From Natronolimnobius baerhuensis (lineage in GTDB: Archaea > Halobacteriota > Halobacteria > Halobacteriales > Natrialbaceae), in contig NZ_MWPH01000004.1 in NCBI RefSeq assembly GCF_002177135.1, forward strand, positions 62,001-126,000: DNA of 64,000 bases, in the 5' to 3' direction. Made by a program: the position numbers and the translations under genes. The notes beneath the pieces were generated by a model. That model made no database searches, had not been told where the DNA came from, and was given only the letters and a program-made list of their open reading frames with translations. Within the stretch, counting starts at the first letter, position 1. The number at the start of each line of letters is the position of its first letter. Shown here in pieces: positions 1 through 9,096 of this stretch.

Positions 1-277
1 TTTGGTGTTCATGCAGCAACTGGACCTGACAGTTCTGGTGACTGTGATTGGCTACTCGAGCGTTCGATTCTGTCATTCGAATTGAGTAATAGCGAATTAC
101 TGGTGTTGCATCGTTCACCGTGCATTGAGACGCTGCCTTTCTGTAATCCGTTCTTGGACCACGGTAACATAGAATTTCGCTGGATGGGAGTCTCTCGAGA
201 CACTCCTCTCATGACTATCGAAACTGAGAGGGTCGACAAATAGGGAAAGCGCAGTAGTAGTGAGGGTCACTGGTTGG
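1..277. other. gene-free left edge
   Basis: I see no credible coding sequence here. The one open frame on the minus strand (about 76 codons) is Ser-rich, has no family resemblance and no promoter. The stretch ends at the first copy of the palindromic element. Confidence 0.5.
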
Positions 278-362
278 TATAGTAACAACTGCAACTAGTT
301 ACACACTGATCGCACAGCTGTCGTGCGATCAGGTGTGTATTGACTGACAGTGGCTACTATAG
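278..362. repeat. palindromic CTATAG element, copy A (85 bp)
   Basis: The left end reads TATAGTAACAACTGCAAC and the right end GTGGCTACTATAG, so the termini are imperfect inverted repeats. The middle folds into a stem with perfect 10-base arms CTGATCGCAC and GTGCGATCAG around a 7-base loop. It lies upstream of the IclR gene. At least six more copies occur in this window, always between genes, in both orientations. Confidence 0.85.
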
Positions 363-452
363 TGTGTTTGTGGCTGCCCAGTCGGTGTCCGCCCGCTACG
401 TCCGACAGACTAAGCCAGCGCGACCACCGCTGATCGCAATCCGAATATACGG

Positions 453-460
453 GATTTATT
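453..460 (+). promoter_or_regulatory. TATA-like box of the IclR gene
   Basis: The bases GATTTATT centre about 27 bases before the ATG at 484. That is the spacing expected for a leaderless haloarchaeal transcript and is the reason for preferring this ATG over the upstream GTG at 469. Confidence 0.45.
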
Positions 461-483
461 GTCTCTGAGTGCTATGTCCATCC

Positions 484-1251
484 ATGGCAAATCAGATCGG
501 ATCGACGGTCAAAACGACGGAGACGTCGTTCGAGATCGTTCGAACCATCCGTGATCGTGGTGGCGCGACAATCGAGGACCTCTCGAGGCAGCTCGGACTC
601 TCTGAAAGCACAGTTCATCGCCATCTCGTCACCCTTCGCAACCACAACTACGTCGTACAGGAGGGTGATCAGTACCAGATTGGCCTCGGTTTTCTCACGA
701 TGGGTGGCTATGCCCAGCGACAGGTGACAGCCTATCCAAAAATTAAGGAGAAAGTCGACGAGTTGGCGGCCGAAACCGGGGAGCGCGCCCAGTTCATCGT
801 CGAAGAACACGGCCAGCGTGTCTATCTCTACACTGACGTTGGCGAAAGTGCAGTCCAGACTGGTGCCCACGTCGGCAAACGAGGTGCAATTCACACCAGC
901 GCGGCGGGCAAGGCAATCCTCGCGAATCTGCCGGACGACCGCATTGATACCATCATCGCTGAACACGGTCTCTCGGAAGGTACCACCGACAGTATCTCAA
1001 GCAGAGCCGATCTCTATGACGAGTTAGAAACAATCCGAGAGCAGGGATACGCGTTCAACCAACAGGAGACCACGGAAGGTGTCAACGCTGTCGGTGCCGC
1101 AGTCCTCGATTCTGACGGCACAGTCATCGGCTCGCTGAGTGTCTCCGGGCCAGCAAATCGAATCAAAGACGACTGGCTCACCGAGGAACTCCTCGAGCAG
1201 GTACTCGGTGCGGTGAACGAACTGGAACTCGATATCAAACACGCCGTCTAA
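484..1251 (+). CDS. IclR family transcriptional regulator
   Basis: A DNA-binding repressor or activator of the IclR family, expected to bind a small metabolite. The 255-residue length is normal. Residues about 10-60 form the winged helix-turn-helix, with recognition helix LSESTVHRHL near 39-48. The rest is the IclR effector domain, with the typical HTSAAGKAILA segment and a C-terminal region containing VGAAVLDSDG and SVSGPANRI. It stands alone: the neighbour downstream is on the opposite strand and the palindromic element A lies upstream. In haloarchaea such regulators often control sugar or aromatic catabolism, but nothing adjacent identifies the target. The decayed hexuronate genes 15 kb away are too distant to assign. 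Confidence 0.93.
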   Translation: MANQIGSTVKTTETSFEIVRTIRDRGGATIEDLSRQLGLSESTVHRHLVTLRNHNYVVQEGDQYQIGLGFLTMGGYAQRQVTAYPKIKEKVDELAAETGERAQFIVEEHGQRVYLYTDVGESAVQTGAHVGKRGAIHTSAAGKAILANLPDDRIDTIIAEHGLSEGTTDSISSRADLYDELETIREQGYAFNQQETTEGVNAVGAAVLDSDGTVIGSLSVSGPANRIKDDWLTEELLEQVLGAVNELELDIKHAV

Positions 1252-1695
1252 TCACTCGGGGACGCTTTTTCGCCCTGTCAGTTGGTCAGGATCGAGGCGA
1301 AAGTCGTGAAACTCGATTTCGTCTCGCGGCCGGTCGAAGATGTCGACCGTCGGAATACTAACTGCCCACATCCCCTGAACAGCTACTGACTCGGGATGTG
1401 CAGTGGCTAACTCCTCGAGCGTCCCCGTCGCGATGACACTTCGCCAGCCGTCGGCGGTTTCACTGTAGGTAACGAACGAAACCGGATTCTCGAGGAGATC
1501 CTCTTTGGACGAGCCTGGTGGAAACGAGAGCCGAAAGTAGAAGCACTCATCTGCGTTGTAATAGCCATACGAGACTGGCAGTGATGCGGGTGGCTCGTCG
1601 CTGGTCGTCGCGAACGAGAGGACACCCGTCCCACCCGTTCCCAGGAATTCGGTCCGTTCATTCCCAGCGAGCGTCGTCCATCGGAGTCCGTTCAT
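1252..1695 (-). CDS. pyridoxamine 5'-phosphate oxidase-like flavin-binding protein
   Basis: A 147-residue PPOX-fold protein of the small haloarchaeal type, probably binding FMN or a deazaflavin in the cytoplasm. The pattern GTGGTGVLSFAT, then PVSYGYYNADECFYFRLSFPPGSS, then PVSFVTYSETADGWRSVIATGTLEE, is the split-barrel core seen in this family. The substrate cannot be told from sequence. It is convergent with the IclR gene, with stop codons adjacent. A distant relative lies at 56605-57126. Confidence 0.85.
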   Translation of the reverse strand: MNGLRWTTLAGNERTEFLGTGGTGVLSFATTSDEPPASLPVSYGYYNADECFYFRLSFPPGSSKEDLLENPVSFVTYSETADGWRSVIATGTLEELATAHPESVAVQGMWAVSIPTVDIFDRPRDEIEFHDFRLDPDQLTGRKSVPE

Positions 1696-1861
1696 GGGTA
1701 TCCGTACAACTGCGACGACGAAAAATCCCCCTTGTGAGTTGTGGGGCTATGGCTCGGTAGAACGGTCGGCCGTTAATGACGACTGTATATGTATAAAATA
1801 ATGGTGGTTAAGATTCAGAGGTTGTTTCCAATTCAATAATACGATGTGAAGTATCACCGAT

Positions 1862-3241
1862 TCAGGCGAGGGTCCGTCCGGTCTCGAGCGACGCTGAATT
1901 CTGGTACTGACTGTCAGTGATCGAGGGTGTTTCTTCGGCGGCTAGGTCGCTCTCTTCGGCGACAACGTATTGGACTTCGACGATAACTGGGTCGTCGGTC
2001 GTCGTCGCGAGGGCAGTCTGAATCCGATCAGCAAGTCCCGGATTCTCACCCGGACTCGTTCCGGAGACAGTGACGACGACCCGGTCAATCGAGCGCAGCG
2101 GATAGTCGTCATCGAGAGTCACCTCGACCGACTCACGCTCGAGGTCCGCGTAGGCGGGTTCAGTGAGGGCTTCGTCGACCGCGTCATTCGCCGTCGAGGT
2201 GAGTTGCGTCGCCTGGAATTCGACAAGAGTGACGCCGGCAAGGGGAGCCGCCAGCAACAGCAGCGCAACGCCGAAGAGGACTCCGTACGTGTACGTCGGC
2301 TTTCGGGTTGGGGGCACGTCGAACAGCCCCTGTGGACGGTAGCCGGCGACCCACAGCGTGACCAGCGCAGCGAAGTTGATCGAGAGCACGTTGACGACGA
2401 CGAGCACGAGCGCGCCGAGCGCCGCACCGTACATTCCCCAGGCGGTCGTGATGCCGACGGCCGCCGCAGGCGGGATCAACGCCGCCGCGATCATCACGCC
2501 GACGATAGCCTCCGAAAAACCGCGGGTGAGGCTGAGGATGCCCGCGACTCCGGCCCCGAGTGCGACGGCAATCGACAGCAGGTTTGGCGAGACGCGCTCC
2601 TCGAGTTCGGCGACAACGACGATGTCGACACCCCCAGGTTCGAACCCGCCCAAGCGGGCGAGGGTCGCAAGACCAATCGAGGCGACGATCACGACGACGA
2701 TACCGATGGTCTGGTATCGGAACCCCGTCGTCCGTAACTCGTTGTCGCCGGTGACGATCCCGACGCTGGCGGCGAGTGCCGGTCCCAGAAGCGGTGCGAT
2801 CACCATCGAACCAACGACGACCGCTGGCGAATCCGAGAGCAACCCTGCGGTCGCGACGACCGCGCTGATGAGCAACATGACGAGGTAGATCGTCATTGAC
2901 GGCGTGAATTCGTCGGCTTTCGTCCGCAACACCTGTCTCGAGGTCCGCTCGCCGCGGGTCCCGCCGTGGCTGTACTCGTCAAGCAACTCGTCGAATTGTT
3001 TCGAGACGACCGTCTGGGCGTCGATGACGACGACTCTCGCGTCCTCGAGTCCGGCGTCGGCCAACCGGTCCAGCACGGGCTCGACGGCACGGGTCGGCAG
3101 CGGCAGGCGAACGACGGCCGCGTCGGTTGTTCTGCTGCCGGTTGCCTCGTCGGTGACGACGTACTCGATTCCCTCGTCGTCAAGTACATTGAGAACTGTT
3201 TCCCGCCGGGCCGTCGGCACGGTGATCTCGAGGTATCGCAT
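1862..3241 (-). CDS. DUF389 (TIGR00341) family membrane protein
   Basis: A polytopic membrane protein of 459 residues, the normal length. Residues 1-105 form a soluble N-terminal domain (MRYLEITVPT start, two short ferredoxin-like halves). From residue 115 there is a run of about six or seven hydrophobic segments rich in Gly and Ala, with the conserved stretch VVVGSMVIAPLLGPALA. The C-terminal part from about residue 345 is again soluble. The biochemical role of the family is unknown. The palindromic element B lies directly upstream of its start, between it and the CBS protein gene. Confidence 0.9.
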   Translation of the reverse strand: MRYLEITVPTARRETVLNVLDDEGIEYVVTDEATGSRTTDAAVVRLPLPTRAVEPVLDRLADAGLEDARVVVIDAQTVVSKQFDELLDEYSHGGTRGERTSRQVLRTKADEFTPSMTIYLVMLLISAVVATAGLLSDSPAVVVGSMVIAPLLGPALAASVGIVTGDNELRTTGFRYQTIGIVVVIVASIGLATLARLGGFEPGGVDIVVVAELEERVSPNLLSIAVALGAGVAGILSLTRGFSEAIVGVMIAAALIPPAAAVGITTAWGMYGAALGALVLVVVNVLSINFAALVTLWVAGYRPQGLFDVPPTRKPTYTYGVLFGVALLLLAAPLAGVTLVEFQATQLTSTANDAVDEALTEPAYADLERESVEVTLDDDYPLRSIDRVVVTVSGTSPGENPGLADRIQTALATTTDDPVIVEVQYVVAEESDLAAEETPSITDSQYQNSASLETGRTLA

Positions 3242-3273
3242 CGCCTGATCCGATCACAGGGAGCGGGATAGTT

Positions 3274-3433
3274 CTATAGTCCCAACTGCAACGAGTGACA
3301 CACTGATCGCACAGCCGACTCACGGGCACATCGTGCCCGTTCGCTTGTCCGCGGTTCTCGTTCGCTTCGCTTACTCCGAACCGCGCTCCTGTCGTGCGAT
3401 CAGGTGCGCAGTGACGTGCAGTGGCTACTATAG
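3274..3433. repeat. palindromic CTATAG element, copy B (160 bp) with loop cassette
   Basis: Outer ends are CTATAGTCCCAACTGCAAC and GTGGCTACTATAG, as in copy A. The inner stem CTGATCGCAC/GTGCGATCAG is conserved but its loop holds about 75 extra bases. The insert contains a GGGCAC/GTGCCC hairpin and the pair CGCGGTTC/GAACCGCG. Between this element and the CBS gene (3434-3665) I see no gene, only a short GGCACC repeat near 3476-3498. Confidence 0.85.
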
Positions 3434-3665
3434 GGCCGGGCGTTCAGCCGCTCGATCACCGAACGACCGTCATCGGCACCGGCACCGGCACCGGTACGCG
3501 CCGCAGACCTGCTTGGCGATGCTCTCGAGCAATAGGCGCGACGAACCACGGAGATCAGCCGCCCGACGTTCGTCTGGGAGGTCGACGCGACCGCTGGCAC
3601 GACACGCTCAACGTGGTCGTCCTCGAAAACGAGGAGGGTACAGTATCCCGGACACAGGCAGTCAT

Positions 3666-4883
3666 CTACTCCTCTAGGAGCCAGCCGAAACGTTTGTCCC
3701 AGAACTCCTCACCCGGTGGTTTCTTCGTTCGACCGTGAGTTTTCGCGTCGCGGATCTGGCGCTCGAGCACGTCTCGCGCCTCGTTGATCGCGTGCGTGGC
3801 GCCGTAGCCTTCTCCGGATGCGATGAACAGTCCACTGTCGGTGTAGAGTCGAACGCGAGCGAGCAGGAGCGACCGGCCGCGTCGCGTTTCGTCGTGTTCC
3901 TGCAGGTGGATCTTCGCGTCGAGGACGTTCATCCCGTGGTCCCGGTCGTCGAACTTCTCGACCATCGCGACGATATCGTCGTAGGAGAGATCGTCGATCA
4001 GGCTGGCACCGTAGAGTTGCACGCCGCGGTTGCCGCCGGCTTCCCAGGTGAGCGAGTCGAGGACATCAGTCTTCGTCACGATGCCATCGGGAGAGCCGCC
4101 GTCGGTCACAATCAGCGACGAGGCGCCAATCTCGAACATCTCCTCGACAGCCGTCTCGAGCGTCGCAGTTGGTTCGATGGTCCGAACCGGCGACGCCATG
4201 ACGTCCCTGATCGGCAAATCGAGCATGTGCTCGAGTTCGCCCTCCCGTGCGCCGAAGCCGCCGCGGCGTGCACGGGCCGTACTCGAGGAAATCTCGCCGC
4301 CGAAGGGGTCCACGCCGCCGGCGTCGCCACCTTGGCTCTGGACCTCTGCCCGGACTGTTAGGTTGGTGACGTCGTAGAGACTCAGGATACCGACCGCTGA
4401 TCCATCTTCGACGACGGGCAGGTGGGTAATGCGGTGTTCCCGGAACGTGTGCAGCGCCTCGCCGAGTCGTGACTCCGGTGTGAGCGAGACCGGGTCTGTC
4501 GAGGCGGCTTCGGCAACCGTCGCCGCATCGAGATTCGGTTTCACTGCCTCGAGAATGCCGTCAACAGTGACGACGCCGCGCAACTCGTCGTTCTCGAAGA
4601 CGGGGAGCAGCTGGGAGTCGCTGTCAATCATTAGCTGCGCGACTTTGCGGACGTCTTCGTCGGCTGTCAGCCGGGGGACGTGCCAGACCAGCGAGCCGAG
4701 TTTTTCGTTCGGCTGGCGATGTGACGTGGCCAGTTGTCTGCGGGTGATGACACCCTCGAATTCGTCGCCGTGAACGATGACGCCTCTGACGTCAGCGTCC
4801 GCGAACGTGCCGACGAGTTTCGAGACGGTGGTATCCGGGGCAAACTCGACGTAGTCTTCTGAAATGATGGCTTCGATATCCAT
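3666..4883 (-). CDS. four-CBS protein with HPF/RaiA-like C-terminal domain
   Basis: A 405-residue cytoplasmic protein. CBS motifs are visible at about residues 8-52, 68-115, 127-175 and 222-275; pairs of these normally bind adenine nucleotides. A linker at 185-215 is Gly/Ser/Arg rich. Residues about 288-382 have the beta-alpha-beta pattern of ribosome hibernation factors (DAKIHLQEHDETRRGRSLL, then LYTDSGLFIASGEGYGATHA, then a helix DVLERQIRDAKTHGR). A role in ribosome silencing that responds to energy charge is therefore plausible, but this is inference from pattern. The ATG at 4883 (MDIEAIISED) was chosen because the 45 residues upstream are Arg/Thr/Cys-rich and not protein-like. Confidence 0.85.
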   Translation of the reverse strand: MDIEAIISEDYVEFAPDTTVSKLVGTFADADVRGVIVHGDEFEGVITRRQLATSHRQPNEKLGSLVWHVPRLTADEDVRKVAQLMIDSDSQLLPVFENDELRGVVTVDGILEAVKPNLDAATVAEAASTDPVSLTPESRLGEALHTFREHRITHLPVVEDGSAVGILSLYDVTNLTVRAEVQSQGGDAGGVDPFGGEISSSTARARRGGFGAREGELEHMLDLPIRDVMASPVRTIEPTATLETAVEEMFEIGASSLIVTDGGSPDGIVTKTDVLDSLTWEAGGNRGVQLYGASLIDDLSYDDIVAMVEKFDDRDHGMNVLDAKIHLQEHDETRRGRSLLLARVRLYTDSGLFIASGEGYGATHAINEARDVLERQIRDAKTHGRTKKPPGEEFWDKRFGWLLEE

Positions 4884-5103
4884 GATGATCGTTCGTAGAG
4901 CAGTCGTTCGGGCGGTACAGCCACAGACGGTCGGTCGTATTCGATAGTTCGGTGGACAGTACCAAATACTCGGTGGTCGTTCCCAATCTCGGGTATGATT
5001 GGTGTCTAACAGTTTCAATTGTTACGCCATAGTAGTATGAGTATACAGACCCCCGATTTCTGTGATGGTCGCCGGTACATGACATGGCTATTTAGGTTCG
5101 TTC

Positions 5104-5514
5104 ATGATACGGCAGGGCATGGGTTCACAGCGCGGTGTAGCAGGCTACCTGCCATACCTAGCAGCACTCGCGCTTGCGATTCACGGACTCATTCACTTCC
5201 TTGGGATTGGGGTATACTTCGAAGCGGTCCAGATGGCTGATCTTCCCTATAAGACGACACTGCTCGACGGTGCCATCGACGTGGGTGACGTGGGAATCCG
5301 GATCTTTGCCGTACTGACCGCCGTAGCGGGTGTCGGGTTCATCGTATCGGCTGTTGCGTTAGTGACCAACTGGCGATACTGGCGACAATTGTTGCTCGCA
5401 GTCACAGTGTTTTCACTCGTTTGTACTACCTTTGACTGGTCAGTTGCTTCGATGGGGGTTCTGGCCAATCTGGCGATTCTGGCTGTCCTTCTCGTTCAAC
5501 TGCGGCAAGCTTGA
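5104..5514 (+). CDS. small polytopic membrane protein, function unknown
   Basis: A 136-residue protein with four predicted membrane spans (about residues 15-37, 63-85, 92-112 and 115-134). There are few charged residues and no motif I can assign. It starts 220 bases from the divergent CBS gene. A second ATG at 5119 (MGSQRG) could be the true start. The DUF2267 gene follows 29 bases downstream, so the two are probably cotranscribed. Confidence 0.7.
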   Translation: MIRQGMGSQRGVAGYLPYLAALALAIHGLIHFLGIGVYFEAVQMADLPYKTTLLDGAIDVGDVGIRIFAVLTAVAGVGFIVSAVALVTNWRYWRQLLLAVTVFSLVCTTFDWSVASMGVLANLAILAVLLVQLRQA

Positions 5515-5543
5515 TGTTCCTGCTCGGTGGTCGTCCAAGTGCG

Positions 5544-6014
5544 ATGAACTTCGACGAATTCACCGGCGAGATACAGCACCGACTCGAGTTTCCGGACACC
5601 GGCCGAACCGTTCGGTCGATCCGAGCAACGCTCATGACGCTCGGCGAGCGGATTCCCGAGGGCGCGGCCGAAGACCTCGCGGCGTCGCTGCCGATGGAAA
5701 TCAAGTGGTACATGACCGGTGCGGTGCAAGATCACGGCCAGCGATTCGACTGGCAGGAGTTCATCTCGCGGGTCAGCGACCGCGAAGGTGATCGGACCGA
5801 CCGTTCGGAAGCCGCCTATCACTCTCGGATCATCGTCGACTTCGTGGAATCGCAGGTGCCCACGTCGGACTTCCAGCAACTCCGCGATCAGTTGCCCGAG
5901 AGTGCGGACGACGAGAACTGGGCTAAACTGTTCGAAGTTGTCGACAGCGGCGGCTGGGGTGCTGCTCAGGAGGCCCAGACAGGTGGCGGACCACAGTCCG
6001 AGACCAACGAGTAA
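5544..6014 (+). CDS. DUF2267 family protein
   Basis: A soluble acidic protein of 156 residues. It begins MNFDEFTGEIQHRLEF and contains two helical repeats with TLMTLGERIPEGAAEDLAASLP and FVESQVPTSDFQQLRDQLPE, the pattern of DUF2267, whose function is not established. The ATG at 5544 is preferred to the TTG at 5511, because the family starts at MNFDEF and the earlier start overlaps the previous gene. The last 15 residues are a Gly/Gln tail. Confidence 0.88.
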   Translation: MNFDEFTGEIQHRLEFPDTGRTVRSIRATLMTLGERIPEGAAEDLAASLPMEIKWYMTGAVQDHGQRFDWQEFISRVSDREGDRTDRSEAAYHSRIIVDFVESQVPTSDFQQLRDQLPESADDENWAKLFEVVDSGGWGAAQEAQTGGGPQSETNE

Positions 6015-6196
6015 ACACCTCGAGCGCCGGCATCACGTGTACCTACAGACGATGAAGACGCGATACGAAAGAACACAACCGAGCAAATCATACGGACCTT
6101 ACTGTTCCCGTGATACAGCGTGCTCACTCTCGCTGTACAGTGGTACTACCAAATCTCTCATCACCTGTCGACCGTCACCTATCGAATCGACTCACG

Positions 6197-6385
6197 TCAC
6201 TCGGTTTTGATCTCGATATCGCCGACTTGTGTTGTCTCGTGATACGTACAGATATAGACCACCATCTCCTCGGAGGCGACGACCGTCCGCCGGTCGATTG
6301 TCGACGAGGGTACAACGCTTGGCGGACTCGACCTGTACGACACGATGATTGGCGCGGACACGCAGATTCCGGACAGTCCGTCGAA
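6197..6385 (-). pseudogene. orphan C-terminal tail of a cupredoxin (halocyanin-like)
   Basis: A minus-strand frame open for 62 codons ends in YICTYHETTQVGDIEIKTE. This matches the copper-site end of the cupredoxin encoded at 10526-11014 (YVCRLHETTMRGDMQLEE). The Cys and His ligands are kept but the Met position is Gln. The N-terminal copper His and signal peptide are absent: a stop sits at 6386-6388 and the UspA gene begins to end at 6404. I read it as a remnant of a truncated gene. The rest of 6015-6403 shows nothing else. Confidence 0.5.
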
Positions 6386-6403
6386 CTAATCTCGAGGCGG
6401 CGG

Positions 6404-7306
6404 TCACGGCGACTCGGCGCTGACCGGAACGCAAAATACCGGCACGTCGGCCTGCCGGACGACGTTCTCGGTGACGCTCCCGAGGAACCACTGTCCGATG
6501 CCGGTTCGGCCGTGTGTTCCCATGACGATGAGATCGACGTCGCGCTCGCTCGCGGTCGTGAGGATCACGTCTGCTGGCGGGCCAGTCGCAACCGTGCCGG
6601 AGACGCTGACGCCGGCGCGACGGGCGTGCTCTCGAACCGTGTCAATCGCGTCCTCGCCGCTGTGCTCGAGCGCAGCAAGGAGTTCCGCCGGTGCTTTGAC
6701 TCGGGAGACGCGACTCGTGTCGACGGAGTACACCGCATGAACCAGCGACTCTAACTGGCTTGCCAGTGCGATCCCCCAGTCGGCCGCAATCGCCGCGCCG
6801 TCGCTGCCGTCAGTCGGGAGGAGAAACTCGTCGAATGCGACCTCGTCGGATTCGGTCGCGTCGGCGTTCGGCGGAACGGCAAGGACAGGCGTCCGTGCCG
6901 TCCGGAGGACGTTCTCGGTGACGCTGCCCAGAAGGACCCTGTCAAGCCCTGTCCGACCTGTCGTCCCCATCGCGATGACGTCGATTTCGCGCCGCGAGGC
7001 GTACTCTCGGATCGACTGGAACGGCGTCCCACGCGTGACGGTCATCGTCACCTCGAAGTCTGCCTCGTGGGATCGGACCATGTCCGCAACGGTCTCCACT
7101 GCGTCTTCCGCCTCGGCCTCGAGCGACGCGTAGACTGGCTCTGCCATCTCGGCGACCCCGTCCAGATCGCTGCGAATGGCGACGACTGAGAGGACGTGCA
7201 CGTCTGCACCAGTCCGCGACGCGAGTGCAATGGCCTGTCTCGCTCCCGCGAGGGCACCCTCGCTGTCGTCAGTCGGTATTAGTATAGAGTCGATGAACTG
7301 GCTCAT
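6404..7306 (-). CDS. tandem two-domain universal stress protein UspA
   Basis: A 300-residue cytoplasmic protein made of two Usp domains (about 1-143 and 153-298). Each starts with a strand ending in PTDxS (ILIPTDDSEG, FLLPTDGSDG). Each ends with the ATP-binding G-2x-G-9x-G-S signature (GTTGRTG..LLGSVTENV and GTHGRTG..FLGSVTENV), so both are of the nucleotide-binding type. The ATG at 7306 (MSQFIDSI) is preferred over the GTG nine bases upstream. The gene lies just downstream of the TreT-like gene in the same direction, 85 bases away, so cotranscription is possible. Confidence 0.93.
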   Translation of the reverse strand: MSQFIDSILIPTDDSEGALAGARQAIALASRTGADVHVLSVVAIRSDLDGVAEMAEPVYASLEAEAEDAVETVADMVRSHEADFEVTMTVTRGTPFQSIREYASRREIDVIAMGTTGRTGLDRVLLGSVTENVLRTARTPVLAVPPNADATESDEVAFDEFLLPTDGSDGAAIAADWGIALASQLESLVHAVYSVDTSRVSRVKAPAELLAALEHSGEDAIDTVREHARRAGVSVSGTVATGPPADVILTTASERDVDLIVMGTHGRTGIGQWFLGSVTENVVRQADVPVFCVPVSAESP

Positions 7307-7391
7307 AGCTGTCACGTCACCCCTTCACCGCCACAGCGGATAATGATGTGGGGCAGTGACGTGGGGTCGGTAAGTCAGAGGACCCACCTCA

Positions 7392-8645
7392 TCACTGGGG
7401 GCGATCCAACTCGTCGGCGATTACACCAAGTAGCTCCTCGAGTTGGCGAGGTAACAGGAACTGCTCGCGAACGTGCTCGCGTGCGTTCTCGCCAAACTGC
7501 GCCCGACGGTCGTCGTCCTCGAGGAGATCTCGGACGCGGTCGCCCGCACCCGCCGCGTCGTCCGGGCCGACGAGATAGCCGTTCACCCCGTCGTCAATCT
7601 GCAGCGGGATACCGCCGACGTTCGATCCGACGACCGGCGTACGCTTCCAGAGCGCTTCCGAGACGACCAGTCCGAACCCCTCACGAAGCGACTTCTGGAC
7701 GACGACGTCCGACTCGCGCTGCAGGACGTTCACCCCGGTATCCGGCAGATCGGGCAGCACGTGGACGTCTGGATCGGCGGCCGCCTCCTCGGCGACCTGT
7801 TCGTACAATTCCAGGCCCTCCGGATCGTCGCCGGCCATCCCGCCGACCAGCGCGAGCTGGAGGTCGGGGATGTCCTCGCTGGCGCGACGGTACGCCTCGA
7901 GCGTGCCGAACTGATCCTTCCACGGATCGAATCGAGAGATCTGTGTGACGAGGGGCTTCTCGAACGAGAGCGGATCTAGCCGGTCGCGCTCGGTCCCCAC
8001 CGTCTTCGCGTCGAGTGACCGATTTTTCTCCGTTACGGGGTCGATAGAGGGATAGATGATACTCGTTTCCGGAACGTCGGTATCGCCGATATAGCCAGTC
8101 CGGCTGAAAATAGCGTGGTCGACCCGGTTCGTGTACTCAGAGACGAACGCGAGATACTCGTCATCCGGATCGGTCAGGTCGATGTGACAGCGCCAAACAA
8201 TCGGTACGTTCGGCATCGTCTCCTCGAGACGGTCGAGCATTCCGAGCGGCTGTGGATCGTGGAGTATGAGAAGGTCATACTCGGCCTCGCGATCCTCGAG
8301 TTCGAGGGCGTTTCGCTCTGTGACCGTCCGATAGGTCGCTTTCATATCGTCGGTCAGCGGCGGCCCGCTGCCCTGGAGCGCGTTGTGCATTGCCTTGGTC
8401 ACCTCGAAGAATTTGTCGGTGGCGTCCATGACAAGCCAGTCGGTATTGATCTCGAGGTCGTTGCACAACGGGACGATTGACCGAAGCAGTTCGGCGACGC
8501 CGCCGCCGGTCGCGGTCGAGTTGACGTGCAGAACGCGAACATCGTCTACGTCGTCGGCGAGCGCGTGGAGGAACTCGAGACGATCATGGGCTGTTACGTC
8601 GGTATACGCCTCCATCGTTCGATCCGGGAGTGATGGCGCGTGCAT
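7392..8645 (-). CDS. treT: trehalose synthase TreT-like glycosyltransferase (GT4)
   Basis: A 417-residue GT-B glycosyltransferase. It resembles the glycosyltransferring trehalose synthase, which joins NDP-glucose and glucose. The N-terminal donor/acceptor loop reads HVNSTATGGGVAELL. The middle has LVTQISRFDPWKDQ, and the C-terminal nucleotide-sugar site is REGFGLVVSEALWK with the EX7E pattern, followed by VGGIPLQI. Trehalose would act as an osmolyte or stress protectant, which suits the UspA neighbours. Two ATGs are close (8645 and 8615, MEAYTD). A weak TATA-like GATACAGC lies about 28 bases before 8645. Upstream residues in the longer frame are Arg/Thr rich and unlikely to be translated. Confidence 0.85.
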   Translation of the reverse strand: MHAPSLPDRTMEAYTDVTAHDRLEFLHALADDVDDVRVLHVNSTATGGGVAELLRSIVPLCNDLEINTDWLVMDATDKFFEVTKAMHNALQGSGPPLTDDMKATYRTVTERNALELEDREAEYDLLILHDPQPLGMLDRLEETMPNVPIVWRCHIDLTDPDDEYLAFVSEYTNRVDHAIFSRTGYIGDTDVPETSIIYPSIDPVTEKNRSLDAKTVGTERDRLDPLSFEKPLVTQISRFDPWKDQFGTLEAYRRASEDIPDLQLALVGGMAGDDPEGLELYEQVAEEAAADPDVHVLPDLPDTGVNVLQRESDVVVQKSLREGFGLVVSEALWKRTPVVGSNVGGIPLQIDDGVNGYLVGPDDAAGAGDRVRDLLEDDDRRAQFGENAREHVREQFLLPRQLEELLGVIADELDRPQ

Positions 8646-9096
8646 CGTTCTAGCCGTCGTACAACGACTAGCTGTATCAGTTGTGGGGGAGACCGTTGTT
8701 CGACGTCGCCAGCGTCCTCCGAATCCGTGTTCCTCGTCGGCTCCCCAGTGGTGCGGATCGAAGTCGGCAAACGGGTTCGTACTTCGATGATCAGGTGAGA
8801 CCAGTTCTGATTCATGTGTTGGCTCCGATTTTTGAAACGGCCGTCTCAACAATATAGCCAATCGGGTTCGCCTCGAACTGGAGTCGGAGTTTACCGTTGG
8901 GACTATCCTCGAGGGCGGGGTACGCGAAGAGACTATATTCCGAACATCATCTCGAGCGAGGTATTTGATCGTACGTTCAGTGCCATCCGGTGGGTCACAC
9001 GTACTGTCGGTCAGTACGACCGCCGTACTCCTCAGACCGAATGACTCTCACGTATCCGTGTGATGCGATTATAGCCCCCGATGGGGTAGAGCGCCT
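8646..9096. other. intergenic region between divergent treT-like and membrane protein genes
   Basis: No convincing gene on either strand over 450 bases. Open frames here have atypical composition. The stretch should contain the two divergent promoters. Confidence 0.4.

Noticed and set aside
3474-3500. Short GGCACC tandem near the CBS gene
   Set aside because: Only about four six-base units; a simple low-complexity run.
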